Origin: Bacteroidota bacterium
GTDB lineage: Bacteria; Bacteroidota; Bacteroidia; Sphingobacteriales; Sphingobacteriaceae
Direction of reading: 5' to 3'
Length of the DNA: 63,624 bases
NCBI GenBank assembly: GCA_013288485.1
Contig: JABDBW010000004.1
Span: forward strand, 1 to 63,624
The notes under the pieces are model-generated. The model was not told where the DNA came from, did no database searches, and worked only from the letters and a program-made list of their open reading frames with translations. This document shows positions 31,551-38,937 of the stretch, piece after piece. The first letter of the stretch is position 1. Each line of letters begins with the position of its first letter. The position numbers and the translations under genes were made by a program.

Positions 31551-32762
31551 ATGCAGAACCACCCGGTATATACGGATAACGATCCGCAAGGCGAGCTTTC
31601 AACCCTTAACCTGGGGCCAACACACCCGGCCACGCATGGCGTGTTCCAGAATGTGCTGCAATTGGATGGCGAAAGAATTGTAAGCGGCGTATCCACCATA
31701 GGGTATATTCACCGGGCTTTTGAAAAAATTGCTGAACATAGGCCGTTTTACCAGATCACCCCGTTAACCGACCGCATGAATTATTGTTCATCGCCCATAA
31801 ACAATATGGGCTGGCACATGACGGTTGAAAAATTATTGGGTATTACCATGCCCAAACGTGTTGACTACCTGCGCGTAATTGTGATGGAACTGGCACGTAT
31901 ATCCGATCATATTATTTGCAACGGTGTTTTGGGCGTTGATACCGGGGCCTTTACCGGCTTCCTGTACATGATGGAATACCGCGAAGCAATTTACGAGATA
32001 TATGAAGAAGTTTGCGGCTCGCGTTTAACAACCAATATAGGCCGTATAGGCGGCTTCGAACGTAATTTTAACGCTATAGCTTTTAACAAGCTGCGTAAAT
32101 TTTTAAAAGATTTTCCACCGGTATTAAAAGAGTTCGAATCATTGTTTAACCGTAACCGCATATTTATTGACCGCACTAAAGGTGTGGCTTGTGTTACTGC
32201 CGAAGATGCTTTAAGTTATAGCTGGAGCGGCCCGTTATTACGTGCTGCCGGCGTTGATTATGATGTTAGGGCTATGGAGCCCTATTCCTCATACGAAGAT
32301 TTTGATTTTGAAGTGCCCGTGGGCGATAATGGCGATGTTTACAGCCGGTTTTTAGTTCGTAACGAAGAGATGAAACAAAGCCTGCGCTTAATTGAGCAGG
32401 CCCTGGCAAAGCTGGAAAAAGAGCCTTCGGATATTTTCCATGCCGATGTGCCCGAATTTTATTTGCCTCCCAAAGAGGATGTGTATACCAATATGGAAGC
32501 GCTCATTTATCACTTTAAGATAGTGATGGGCGAAATACCCGCGCCTGCATCCGAAGTTTATCATGCAGTTGAAGGCGCCAATGGCGAGTTGGGTTTTTAC
32601 CTGGTAAGCGATGGCGGACGCTCGCCCTACCGTTTGCATTTTCGCAGGCCAAGTTTTATTAATTACCAGATGTACGCCCCCATGAGCAGGGGGATGCTGC
32701 TGTCTGACGCGATAATAAACATGAGTAGTTTAAACATTATAGCCGGAGAATTAGATGCTTAG
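31551..32762 (+). CDS. nuoD: NADH-quinone oxidoreductase subunit D
   Basis: A 403-residue 49-kDa-type subunit that forms the quinone site with NuoB. Seen: NLGPTHPATHGVFQNVLQLDGE near residue 20, IGYIHRGFE-like IGYIHRAFEK, YCSSPINNMGWHMTVEKLLG, ELARISDHIICNG and the late GGRSPYRLHFRRPSFIN. The family length is kept. It overlaps nuoE by eight bases. Confidence 0.97.
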   Translation: MQNHPVYTDNDPQGELSTLNLGPTHPATHGVFQNVLQLDGERIVSGVSTIGYIHRAFEKIAEHRPFYQITPLTDRMNYCSSPINNMGWHMTVEKLLGITMPKRVDYLRVIVMELARISDHIICNGVLGVDTGAFTGFLYMMEYREAIYEIYEEVCGSRLTTNIGRIGGFERNFNAIAFNKLRKFLKDFPPVLKEFESLFNRNRIFIDRTKGVACVTAEDALSYSWSGPLLRAAGVDYDVRAMEPYSSYEDFDFEVPVGDNGDVYSRFLVRNEEMKQSLRLIEQALAKLEKEPSDIFHADVPEFYLPPKEDVYTNMEALIYHFKIVMGEIPAPASEVYHAVEGANGELGFYLVSDGGRSPYRLHFRRPSFINYQMYAPMSRGMLLSDAIINMSSLNIIAGELDA

Positions 32763-33279
32763 AGTGGAAGAAGCCGAACAAGTTCCGGTTGAGTTTTCAG
32801 CCGCGCTAACCGATCAGTTTGCTGATATCGTGAGACGTTATCCCGAAGGGAAACAAAAATCGGCACTACTGCCCATACTGCATTTGGTACAGGCTGAATT
32901 TGGATGGGTTAGCGCCCCCGCGATGGATAAAGTTGCCGCATATTTAAAACTGGAGCCTATTGAAGTTTACGAAGTGGCCTCGTTTTACAGCATGTACTTT
33001 TTGCGCCCGCAGGGTAAATATGTTTTAGAGATTTGCCGTACCGGGCCATGCTGCCTGGTTGGAGCCGAAAAAATAATGGACCACCTGGAGCAAAAGTTGG
33101 GGGTTAAAGAAGGCGAAGTTACCGCCGATGGTTTATTTAGCTGGCGTGGCGTTGAATGTTTAGCCGCCTGCGGTTACGCGCCTGTGCTGCAAATTGGCCC
33201 TGAATATACTTTTTACGAAAATTTAACCAATGCATCGGTTGATAAGCTGATCGATGATTTAAAAGCAAAAGGCAAATGA
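32755..33279 (+). CDS. nuoE: NADH-quinone oxidoreductase subunit E
   Basis: A 174-residue 24-kDa-type subunit with the N1a 2Fe-2S cluster. Seen: KSALLPILHLVQAEFGWVS, the EVASFYSMY segment, the ligand pair EICRTGPCC and the second pair in ECLAACGYAPV. A normal family member. Three small membrane-protein genes come between it and nuoF; the first overlaps its stop by four bases. Confidence 0.96.
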   Translation: MLRVEEAEQVPVEFSAALTDQFADIVRRYPEGKQKSALLPILHLVQAEFGWVSAPAMDKVAAYLKLEPIEVYEVASFYSMYFLRPQGKYVLEICRTGPCCLVGAEKIMDHLEQKLGVKEGEVTADGLFSWRGVECLAACGYAPVLQIGPEYTFYENLTNASVDKLIDDLKAKGK

Positions 33280-33461
33280 TCAGCAAGGGAATGATGATTT
33301 TTCGCGATATACTGTATACCATATTGGTTGTGGTGTTGTTGCTGCCATCAAACCCGATAGGTGTAAACCCTGTGTTAAAAATGCTTTTTATAGTGATTGC
33401 TGTTGGGTCGCGTATATGGCAGCACGTTAATTATTATAAACAAACAGGTAAAATATATTAA
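33276..33461 (+). CDS. Small membrane protein 1 within the nuo operon
   Basis: A 61-residue ORF whose ATG overlaps the nuoE stop (ATGA), indicating coupling. Two hydrophobic segments (ILYTILVVVLLLP and VLKMLFIVIAVG) are followed by IWQHVNYYKQTGKIY. This end aligns with the two ORFs downstream (HINHYNDTGRFY; HIAVYKLSGKIY). No described family that I know. Its place in the operon and the repeats of the same design suggest a role linked to complex I. Confidence 0.72.
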   Translation: MISKGMMIFRDILYTILVVVLLLPSNPIGVNPVLKMLFIVIAVGSRIWQHVNYYKQTGKIY

Positions 33462-33517
33462 TAAAATGGGACGCACATGTACCACATAAAGACTTAAAAA
33501 AAGGCAAATAACTGACA

Positions 33518-33697
33518 ATGGACAATGCAAATTTGATATTAGGAGATTCATTATTTGCATTTGGTTTAATTTTGGCAGTTATAACCGGCGGCATAAAGGA
33601 ATACACGATCATCCTGTTACCGCTGCTTACCGTAGCTTTTGCAACATGTGTGGTAAGGCATATTAATCATTACAATGACACCGGAAGGTTTTATTAA
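33518..33697 (+). CDS. Small membrane protein 2 within the nuo operon
   Basis: A 59-residue ORF from the ATG at 33518. Hydrophobic segments LFAFGLILAVITGG and IILLPLLTVAFATCVV precede the end RHINHYNDTGRFY. It follows protein 1 by 56 bases. It aligns with proteins 1 and 3 in length, two-helix layout and last 12 residues, although the helices have diverged. Confidence 0.68.
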   Translation: MDNANLILGDSLFAFGLILAVITGGIKEYTIILLPLLTVAFATCVVRHINHYNDTGRFY

Positions 33698-33731
33698 TAC
33701 TTGGCGATCATATAAAGTTGAGGCAACAAAA

Positions 33732-33923
33732 ATGAAAGAAGTTAGCGACAGGACAAGATTAATACTGTGGGATGCAGCATTGCTGATAGGAATTGTGCTG
33801 ATATTTGCGCTGCACATTCCGGGTAATTACCGCATCATTATTGGTTTTAGTACTTCACTCATCTTGTCAAACGCTTTAAGAAATCACATTGCAGTTTATA
33901 AACTGAGCGGCAAAATATATTAG
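33732..33923 (+). CDS. Small membrane protein 3 within the nuo operon
   Basis: A 63-residue ORF from the ATG at 33732 (MKEVSDRTRLIL). An in-frame ATG at 33675 would add 19 residues but overlap gene 2 by 23 bases; the length of the siblings favours 33732. Two hydrophobic segments (AALLIGIVLIFALHIPG and IIIGFSTSLILSN) lead to RNHIAVYKLSGKIY. The nuoF ATG follows five bases after its stop. Confidence 0.68.
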   Translation: MKEVSDRTRLILWDAALLIGIVLIFALHIPGNYRIIIGFSTSLILSNALRNHIAVYKLSGKIY

Positions 33924-33928
33924 CAGTA

Positions 33929-35293
33929 ATGGCACGCAAACTACTATTAGAACATATAAACGTACCCGGAATTGATACCTACGAGGTGTACCGCTCAAAG
34001 GGTGGCTACGCGGCAGTTGAGAAGGCTTTAAAAACGCTTTCTCCTGATGAGGTGGTTGAAGAGGTTAAAAAATCGGGCTTGCGTGGCCGTGGCGGCGCGG
34101 GTTTCCCTACCGGGATGAAATGGGGCTTTTTGGCCAAGCCGGAAGGTGTGGCCCGTTACCTGGTTTGCAACGCCGACGAAAGCGAACCCGGAACTTTCAA
34201 GGATCGTTACCTGATGACCTATCTTCCACATTTATTAATTGAAGGGATGATAATAGGCAGTTACGCTTTGGGTGCAAAGGTATCGTACATTTACGTGCGC
34301 GGCGAAATGATGCCGCAAATACGCATACTTGAAAAAGCCATTGCCGAAGCAAAATCCGCCGGATTTTTAGGAAAAAATATATTAGGCACGGGTTATGACC
34401 TGGAGCTGTATGTGCAGCCGGGCGGCGGCGCTTACATCTGCGGCGAAGAAACCGCGCTGTTAGAATCGCTGGAAGGCAAGCGGGGTAACCCGCGTATTAA
34501 ACCGCCTTTCCCGGCAATTGCCGGTGTTTGGGGTTGCCCAACGGTGGTAAATAATGTTGAATCAATTGCCGCGGTAGTGCCTATTATTAACGAAGGCGGC
34601 GAGGAATATGCAAAAGTAGGCGTTGGCCGCAGCACAGGTACCAAGCTAATATCAGCAGGTGGTAATATAGTTAAGCCGGGCGTGTATGAAATTGACCTGG
34701 GCCTGCCCGTTGAGGAGTTTTTATATTCAGACGAATACTGCGGCGGTATAGCCAATGGCAAACGTTTAAAGGCGGTTGTAGCGGGTGGGTCATCAGTGCC
34801 GATACTGCCGGCAAACCTGTTTTTGAAAACAATAAATAATGAGCCGCGCCTGATGAGCTATGAGTCGCTATCAGAGGGCGGTTTTGTTAGTGGAACGATG
34901 TTAGGCTCTGGCGGTTTTATCGCTTTTGATGAGGACCAGTGCATTGTTCGCAATACCTGGAACTTTACCCGTTTTTATCATCATGAAAGTTGCGGGCAAT
35001 GTTCGCCATGCCGCGAGGGAACCGGGTGGATGGAAAAAGTATTGCACCGTTTGGAGCATGGCCACGGCAGTTTAAGTGATATGGACCTGCTGGTTGACGT
35101 ATCTAAAAAGATTGAAGGAAATACTATTTGCCCGCTGGGCGATGCGGCAGCATGGCCTGTAGCCAGCGCCATACGCCATTTCAGGGATGAGTTTGAATGG
35201 CACGTGACGCACGCAAGCGAAGCAGTTTCAAGAAACTACGGACTTGCACATTATGCGGATCCGTTGCCCAAACCCGAGCCAGCGGCACAATAA
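33929..35293 (+). CDS. nuoF: NADH-quinone oxidoreductase subunit F
   Basis: A 454-residue 51-kDa-type subunit that binds NADH and FMN and carries cluster N3. Seen: GLRGRGGAGFPTGMKWGF (about residues 50-67), CNADESEPGTFKDRYLM, GGGAYICGEETALLESLEG, and the 4Fe-4S set ESCGQCSPCREGTGW with the later Cys in TICPLGDAAAWP. Full length. A 127-base gap with an inverted repeat separates it from nuoG. Confidence 0.97.
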   Translation: MARKLLLEHINVPGIDTYEVYRSKGGYAAVEKALKTLSPDEVVEEVKKSGLRGRGGAGFPTGMKWGFLAKPEGVARYLVCNADESEPGTFKDRYLMTYLPHLLIEGMIIGSYALGAKVSYIYVRGEMMPQIRILEKAIAEAKSAGFLGKNILGTGYDLELYVQPGGGAYICGEETALLESLEGKRGNPRIKPPFPAIAGVWGCPTVVNNVESIAAVVPIINEGGEEYAKVGVGRSTGTKLISAGGNIVKPGVYEIDLGLPVEEFLYSDEYCGGIANGKRLKAVVAGGSSVPILPANLFLKTINNEPRLMSYESLSEGGFVSGTMLGSGGFIAFDEDQCIVRNTWNFTRFYHHESCGQCSPCREGTGWMEKVLHRLEHGHGSLSDMDLLVDVSKKIEGNTICPLGDAAAWPVASAIRHFRDEFEWHVTHASEAVSRNYGLAHYADPLPKPEPAAQ

Positions 35294-35300
35294 GTAGATT

Positions 35301-35380
35301 GTCATTCTGAGCGATAGCGAAGAATCTTCTACGAGCGATTAGCAGGGCGAACAAGATGTTTCGCTATCGCTCAATATGAC
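35301..35380. repeat. Dispersed inverted repeat between nuoF and nuoG
   Basis: GTCATTCTGAGCGATAGCGAA (read 35301-35321 without its last base) faces TTCGCTATCGCTCAATATGAC (35360-35380): the arms are complementary except for two or three bases. This type with GTCATTCTGAGCGA arms is widespread in Bacteroidota intergenic DNA. It lies inside the nuo operon. Confidence 0.85.
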
Positions 35381-35420
35381 AAAAAGAAGTAAATAAAAAT
35401 TTGACTAATATAGAACGTCA

Positions 35421-36419
35421 ATGAAAGTTACAATAGACGGAATATCCGTAGAAGTAGAGGCAGGAACTACTATCCTGAATGCCGCGAGGATTATTGGTGG
35501 TGATATTGTTCCGCCTGCTATGTGCTATTATTCCAAACTGAAAGACAGCGGCGGTAAATGTCGTACCTGTTTGGTAAAGGTGAGCAAGGGTTCTGAAAAA
35601 GATCCTCGCCCTATGCCTAAACTGGTAGCCTCGTGCCGCACCACGGTAATGGATGGCATGGAAGTGCAAAACATCACCTCGCCCGAAGTTATTGAGGCGC
35701 GCAAAGGGATTGTTGAGATGTTATTAATTAATCACCCGCTGGATTGTCCTATATGCGACCAGGCCGGCGAGTGCCATTTACAAGACCTTGGTTTTGAGCA
35801 TGGAGCCGTTAAAACCCGTTATGAATTTGATCGCCGCACGTTCAACAAAATAGATATTGGCGATAAGATACAACTGCACATGACGCGCTGTATTTTATGC
35901 TACCGCTGTGTTTATGTTGCCGACCAGATCACCGACCACCGCATACATGGGATATTGAACCGCGGCGACCATTCGGAAATATCAACCTATATTCACGCTG
36001 CTATTGAAAATGATTTTTCGGGAAATGTAATTGACGTATGCCCTGTTGGCGCGCTTACTGATAAAACCTTCCGCTTTAAGAACAGGGTATGGTTCACTAA
36101 CGCGGTTGAGGCCCACCGCGATTGCGACCATGCAAACTGCAACGGAAAAGTAACACTATGGTATAAAGGGGAAGAAGTTTTACGGGTTACAGCACGTAAA
36201 GATGTATATGGCGAAGTGGAAGAATTTATTTGCAACACCTGCCGGTTTGATAAAAAGAAAACAGCCGATTGGGTGATAGAAGGGCCGCGCAAGGTATCGC
36301 ATAAGTCGGTTATCAGTTCTAATCATTACGAAATGTTAAACCCGCCACCTGTTGTTAAAAACAACCCGGTTTTAATAGAGGCCAACAAAGAACAGTTTGA
36401 ACGCGAAACACGCTTATAA
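35421..36419 (+). CDS. nuoG: NADH-quinone oxidoreductase subunit G, short form
   Basis: A 332-residue subunit with the iron-sulfur part only. Seen: 2Fe-2S ligands Cys35, 47, 50 and 72; the His-Cys3 site His105, Cys109, 112 and 118; a 4Fe-4S set Cys157, 160, 163 and 207; then Cys235, 240, 271 and 274, the start of the molybdopterin-type domain. The large C-terminal domain of classical NuoG (about 700-900 residues) is missing. It is not a frameshift: nuoH starts on the last base of its stop. Short NuoG forms are known in Bacteroidota. Confidence 0.93.
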   Translation: MKVTIDGISVEVEAGTTILNAARIIGGDIVPPAMCYYSKLKDSGGKCRTCLVKVSKGSEKDPRPMPKLVASCRTTVMDGMEVQNITSPEVIEARKGIVEMLLINHPLDCPICDQAGECHLQDLGFEHGAVKTRYEFDRRTFNKIDIGDKIQLHMTRCILCYRCVYVADQITDHRIHGILNRGDHSEISTYIHAAIENDFSGNVIDVCPVGALTDKTFRFKNRVWFTNAVEAHRDCDHANCNGKVTLWYKGEEVLRVTARKDVYGEVEEFICNTCRFDKKKTADWVIEGPRKVSHKSVISSNHYEMLNPPPVVKNNPVLIEANKEQFERETRL

Positions 36420-37450
36420 TGGAATTAACAGACATCATCGTAAAATTTATTTTGGTATTTATCATTTTCGCGATAAGCCTGGTGATAGCTATGTACTCTA
36501 CTTATGCAGAGCGTAAAATAGCTGCATTTTTCCAGGACAGGATAGGCCCCAACCGCGCGGGACCCTGGGGTATTTTCCAGCCTTTAGCAGATGGCGGCAA
36601 GATGTTTTTGAAAGAAGAGATCATCCCAACCAACGCCAGCGGGTTCTTATTCATCGCAGGCCCGTCATTAGCTATCATGACCGCCTGTATTGGTTCGGCG
36701 GTAATTCCGTGGGGGCAAAAATTAACCATTGGGTCGCATGTTATCGATCTGCAGGTTGCCGATATTAATGTGGGAGTACTATACATTTTTGGTGTGGTTT
36801 CCTTAGGCGTTTACGGGGTGATGATTGGCGGATGGGCATCTAACAATAAATACTCTTTATTGGGCGCTATACGCGCGGCATCGCAAAATATAAGTTACGA
36901 AATATCAATGGGGTTGTCAATCATCGCTTTATTGATGGTTACAGGTACATTGAGCCTTCGCCAGATAGCCGAACAGCAGCATGGCTGGCATTGGAACATA
37001 CTTTACCAACCGGTTGGCTTTTTATTATTTATTGTTTGCGCTTTTGCCGAAACTAACCGTACCCCGTTCGATCTGCCCGAATGTGAAACCGAGCTCGTGG
37101 GTGGTTACCATACCGAATACTCATCAATGAAACTGGGTTTTTACCTTTTTTCTGAGTATATCAATATGTTCATTTCATCGGCGGTAATGGCTACGTTATA
37201 TTGGGGCGGCTATAATTATCCCGGCATGGATTGGGTGCTGGCGCATACCGGCCCGGCTATTGGCCCGCTGATTGGGACCGCGGTTTTATTTGCCAAAATA
37301 TTTTTATTCATATTCTTTTTTATGTGGGTGCGGTGGACGATCCCCCGTTTCCGATACGATCAGTTAATGGACCTGGGCTGGAAAATTTTAATACCGCTGG
37401 CCATAGCAAATATTGTGATCACCGGTATTGTTATTACTTTAATAAAATAA
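36419..37450 (+). CDS. nuoH: NADH-quinone oxidoreductase subunit H
   Basis: A 343-residue membrane subunit that links the two arms and shapes the quinone channel. Eight helices. Seen: YAERKIAAFFQDRIGPNRAGP (about residues 26-46, shown here in part as AERKIAAFFQDRIGPNR), LQPLADG-like FQPLADGGKMFLKEE, the ETNRTPFDLPECETELVGG loop (core: RTPFDLPE) and WVRWTIPRFRYDQLM. Normal length. Confidence 0.96.
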   Translation: MELTDIIVKFILVFIIFAISLVIAMYSTYAERKIAAFFQDRIGPNRAGPWGIFQPLADGGKMFLKEEIIPTNASGFLFIAGPSLAIMTACIGSAVIPWGQKLTIGSHVIDLQVADINVGVLYIFGVVSLGVYGVMIGGWASNNKYSLLGAIRAASQNISYEISMGLSIIALLMVTGTLSLRQIAEQQHGWHWNILYQPVGFLLFIVCAFAETNRTPFDLPECETELVGGYHTEYSSMKLGFYLFSEYINMFISSAVMATLYWGGYNYPGMDWVLAHTGPAIGPLIGTAVLFAKIFLFIFFFMWVRWTIPRFRYDQLMDLGWKILIPLAIANIVITGIVITLIK

Positions 37451-37452
37451 AG

Positions 37453-37950
37453 ATGGAACCATTAAGTAATAAACGAAAAGTAATTGAACAGAAGCCGCTT
37501 AATTTTTTAGAGCGTGCTTACCTGCCCGCTATTATACAGGGGCTGGCAATTACCATGAAGCATTTTTTCAGGAAGCCGGTAACCATCAGCTACCCCGAAG
37601 AGAAGCGTGAGTTTTCTGAAAACTTTCGCGGTATGCACTCGCTAAAGCGTGATGAGGATGGACGCGAACGCTGTACTGCCTGCGGTTTATGCGCGTTATC
37701 ATGCCCTGCCGAAGCCATAACTATGATAGCTGCCGAACGCCAGCTGGGTGAAGAGAATTTATATCGCGAAGAAAAGTACGCGGCGGTATATGAAATAAAT
37801 ATGCTGCGCTGTATTTTTTGCGGCCTTTGCGAAGAAGCCTGCCCCAAAGAGGCCATTTATTTGGATGGCGATATTGTACCGGCAGATTATTTAAGAAAAG
37901 ATTTTATTTACGGAAAAGACAAATTAGTTGAGGCCCCGTTAAATCAATAA
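37453..37950 (+). CDS. nuoI: NADH-quinone oxidoreductase subunit I
   Basis: A 165-residue subunit with two 4Fe-4S clusters (N6a and N6b). Seen: FSENFRGMHSLKRDEDGRER, ligand sets CTACGLCALSCP and CIFCGLCEEACP. I start at MEPLSNKRK (ATG at 37453), two bases after the nuoH stop. The longer in-frame reading from 37231 lies wholly within nuoH and is out of frame with it. Confidence 0.96.
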   Translation: MEPLSNKRKVIEQKPLNFLERAYLPAIIQGLAITMKHFFRKPVTISYPEEKREFSENFRGMHSLKRDEDGRERCTACGLCALSCPAEAITMIAAERQLGEENLYREEKYAAVYEINMLRCIFCGLCEEACPKEAIYLDGDIVPADYLRKDFIYGKDKLVEAPLNQ

Positions 37951-37960
37951 AGAAGTTTTA

Positions 37961-37991
37961 TACCTTTGCCCAACTCTTTTTGGAAGGGCAA
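37961..37991 (+). promoter_or_regulatory. Internal promoter box and hairpin before nuoJ
   Basis: TACCTTTG at 37961-37968 matches the -7 consensus. TTGCCC (37966-37971) can pair with GGGCAA (37986-37991). It suggests that nuoJ-N can be transcribed from inside the operon. Confidence 0.45.
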
Positions 37992-38011
37992 GTGTTTTGA
38001 AATAAATAAAC

Positions 38012-38509
38012 ATGAATACATTTTACTTCATCGCGTTTTTATCTATATTTTTCTCCATTTTGGTGATCACCGCCAAAAACCCGGTGCATAGCATATTGTA
38101 TTTGATCCTTACATTTTTTACGTTTACCATTCACTATATTTTATTGAACGCCCAGTTTTTGGCGATAGTTAATTTTATAGTGTACATGGGCGCCATATTG
38201 GTATTGTTCCTGTATACGCTGATGCTCATCAACCTGAATAAAGAATCGGAACCGGCTAAATCAAACCTGGTAAAAATAGCAGGAGTTATTGGCGGCTGTT
38301 GCTTTTTGGTAACCATTATTGCCTCAATAAAAGCATTAGGCGCCTCGCCGGCCGTAGTGCTTAAAGACCCCAGCCTGGGCCTGGTAAAAAATTTAGGAAA
38401 GGTATTGTTCAACGAATATTTATTGCCATTCGAAATATCATCCGTATTGCTGTTATCGGCAATGGTGGGCGCTGTTTTACTGGCTACAAAAGAACCTAAA
38501 ACTACGTAA
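38012..38509 (+). CDS. nuoJ: NADH-quinone oxidoreductase subunit J
   Basis: A 165-residue membrane subunit with five helices. Seen: AKNPVHSILYLILTFFTF near residue 22, the LNAQFLAIVNFIVYMGAILVLFLYTLML block (core: VNFIVYMGAILVLF) with the pi-bulge helix, and a C-terminal SSVLLLSAMVGAVLLA. It overlaps nuoK by one base. Confidence 0.94.
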   Translation: MNTFYFIAFLSIFFSILVITAKNPVHSILYLILTFFTFTIHYILLNAQFLAIVNFIVYMGAILVLFLYTLMLINLNKESEPAKSNLVKIAGVIGGCCFLVTIIASIKALGASPAVVLKDPSLGLVKNLGKVLFNEYLLPFEISSVLLLSAMVGAVLLATKEPKTT

Positions 38510-38838
38510 TGGAAAACATAGCAAATACCATACAAACCATTCCGCTTAATGAGTATATCCTGTTAAGTTCTATCATATTTTCGATAGGGGTTATAGGTGT
38601 ATTGATCCGCCGTAATGCTATCGTGATATTTATGTCGGTTGAGTTGATGTTGAATTCGGTAAACCTTTTATTGACCGCTTTTTCAGTTTATCACGGCGAT
38701 GCCAGCGGACAGGTTTTTGTATTTTTTATTATGGCCCTTGCCGCTGCCGAAGTAGCCGTAGGCTTAGCCATCATAGTAATGATATACCGTAACACCAATT
38801 CAATAGATATTAATGTGCTGAACAGGTTGAAATGGTAA
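38509..38838 (+). CDS. nuoK: NADH-quinone oxidoreductase subunit K
   Basis: A 109-residue three-helix membrane subunit. Seen: IGVIGVLIRRNAIVIFMSVEL with the conserved Glu, the LNSVNLLLTAFS segment, then FVFFIMALAAAEVAVGLAI with the second conserved Glu. These two Glu belong to the proton path. A 99-base gap with repeats follows. Confidence 0.96.
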   Translation: MENIANTIQTIPLNEYILLSSIIFSIGVIGVLIRRNAIVIFMSVELMLNSVNLLLTAFSVYHGDASGQVFVFFIMALAAAEVAVGLAIIVMIYRNTNSIDINVLNRLKW

Positions 38839-38924
38839 CCCCCCAGCCCCCTAAAGGGGGTGGGATTAGAGTGACAGTAATAAACTAATAAAAAGCCTTC
38901 GTTCCCCCTTTAGGGGGTTAGGGG
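38839..38924. repeat. C/G-rich inverted repeat between nuoK and nuoL
   Basis: AGCCCCCTAAAGGGGG on the left and CCCCCTTTAGGGGGTTAGG on the right are each self-complementary at the core (CCCCCTAAAGGGGG; CCCCCTTTAGGGGG) and complementary to each other. A related element occurs at 19291-19316. Confidence 0.8.
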
Positions 38925-38937
38925 CACAACTTAACAC

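Noticed and set aside
33675-33731. Earlier start (33675) for the third small nuo-operon protein
   Set aside because: It would overlap gene 2 by 23 bases and add 19 residues not found in the two siblings.
35421-36419. NuoG shortness as a frameshift or assembly error
   Set aside because: nuoH starts on the last base of the nuoG stop and no leftover coding for the missing domain is present nearby.
37231-37452. Upstream extension of nuoI by 74 codons
   Set aside because: It lies entirely inside nuoH in another frame, and the nuoI family starts at the ATG at 37453.
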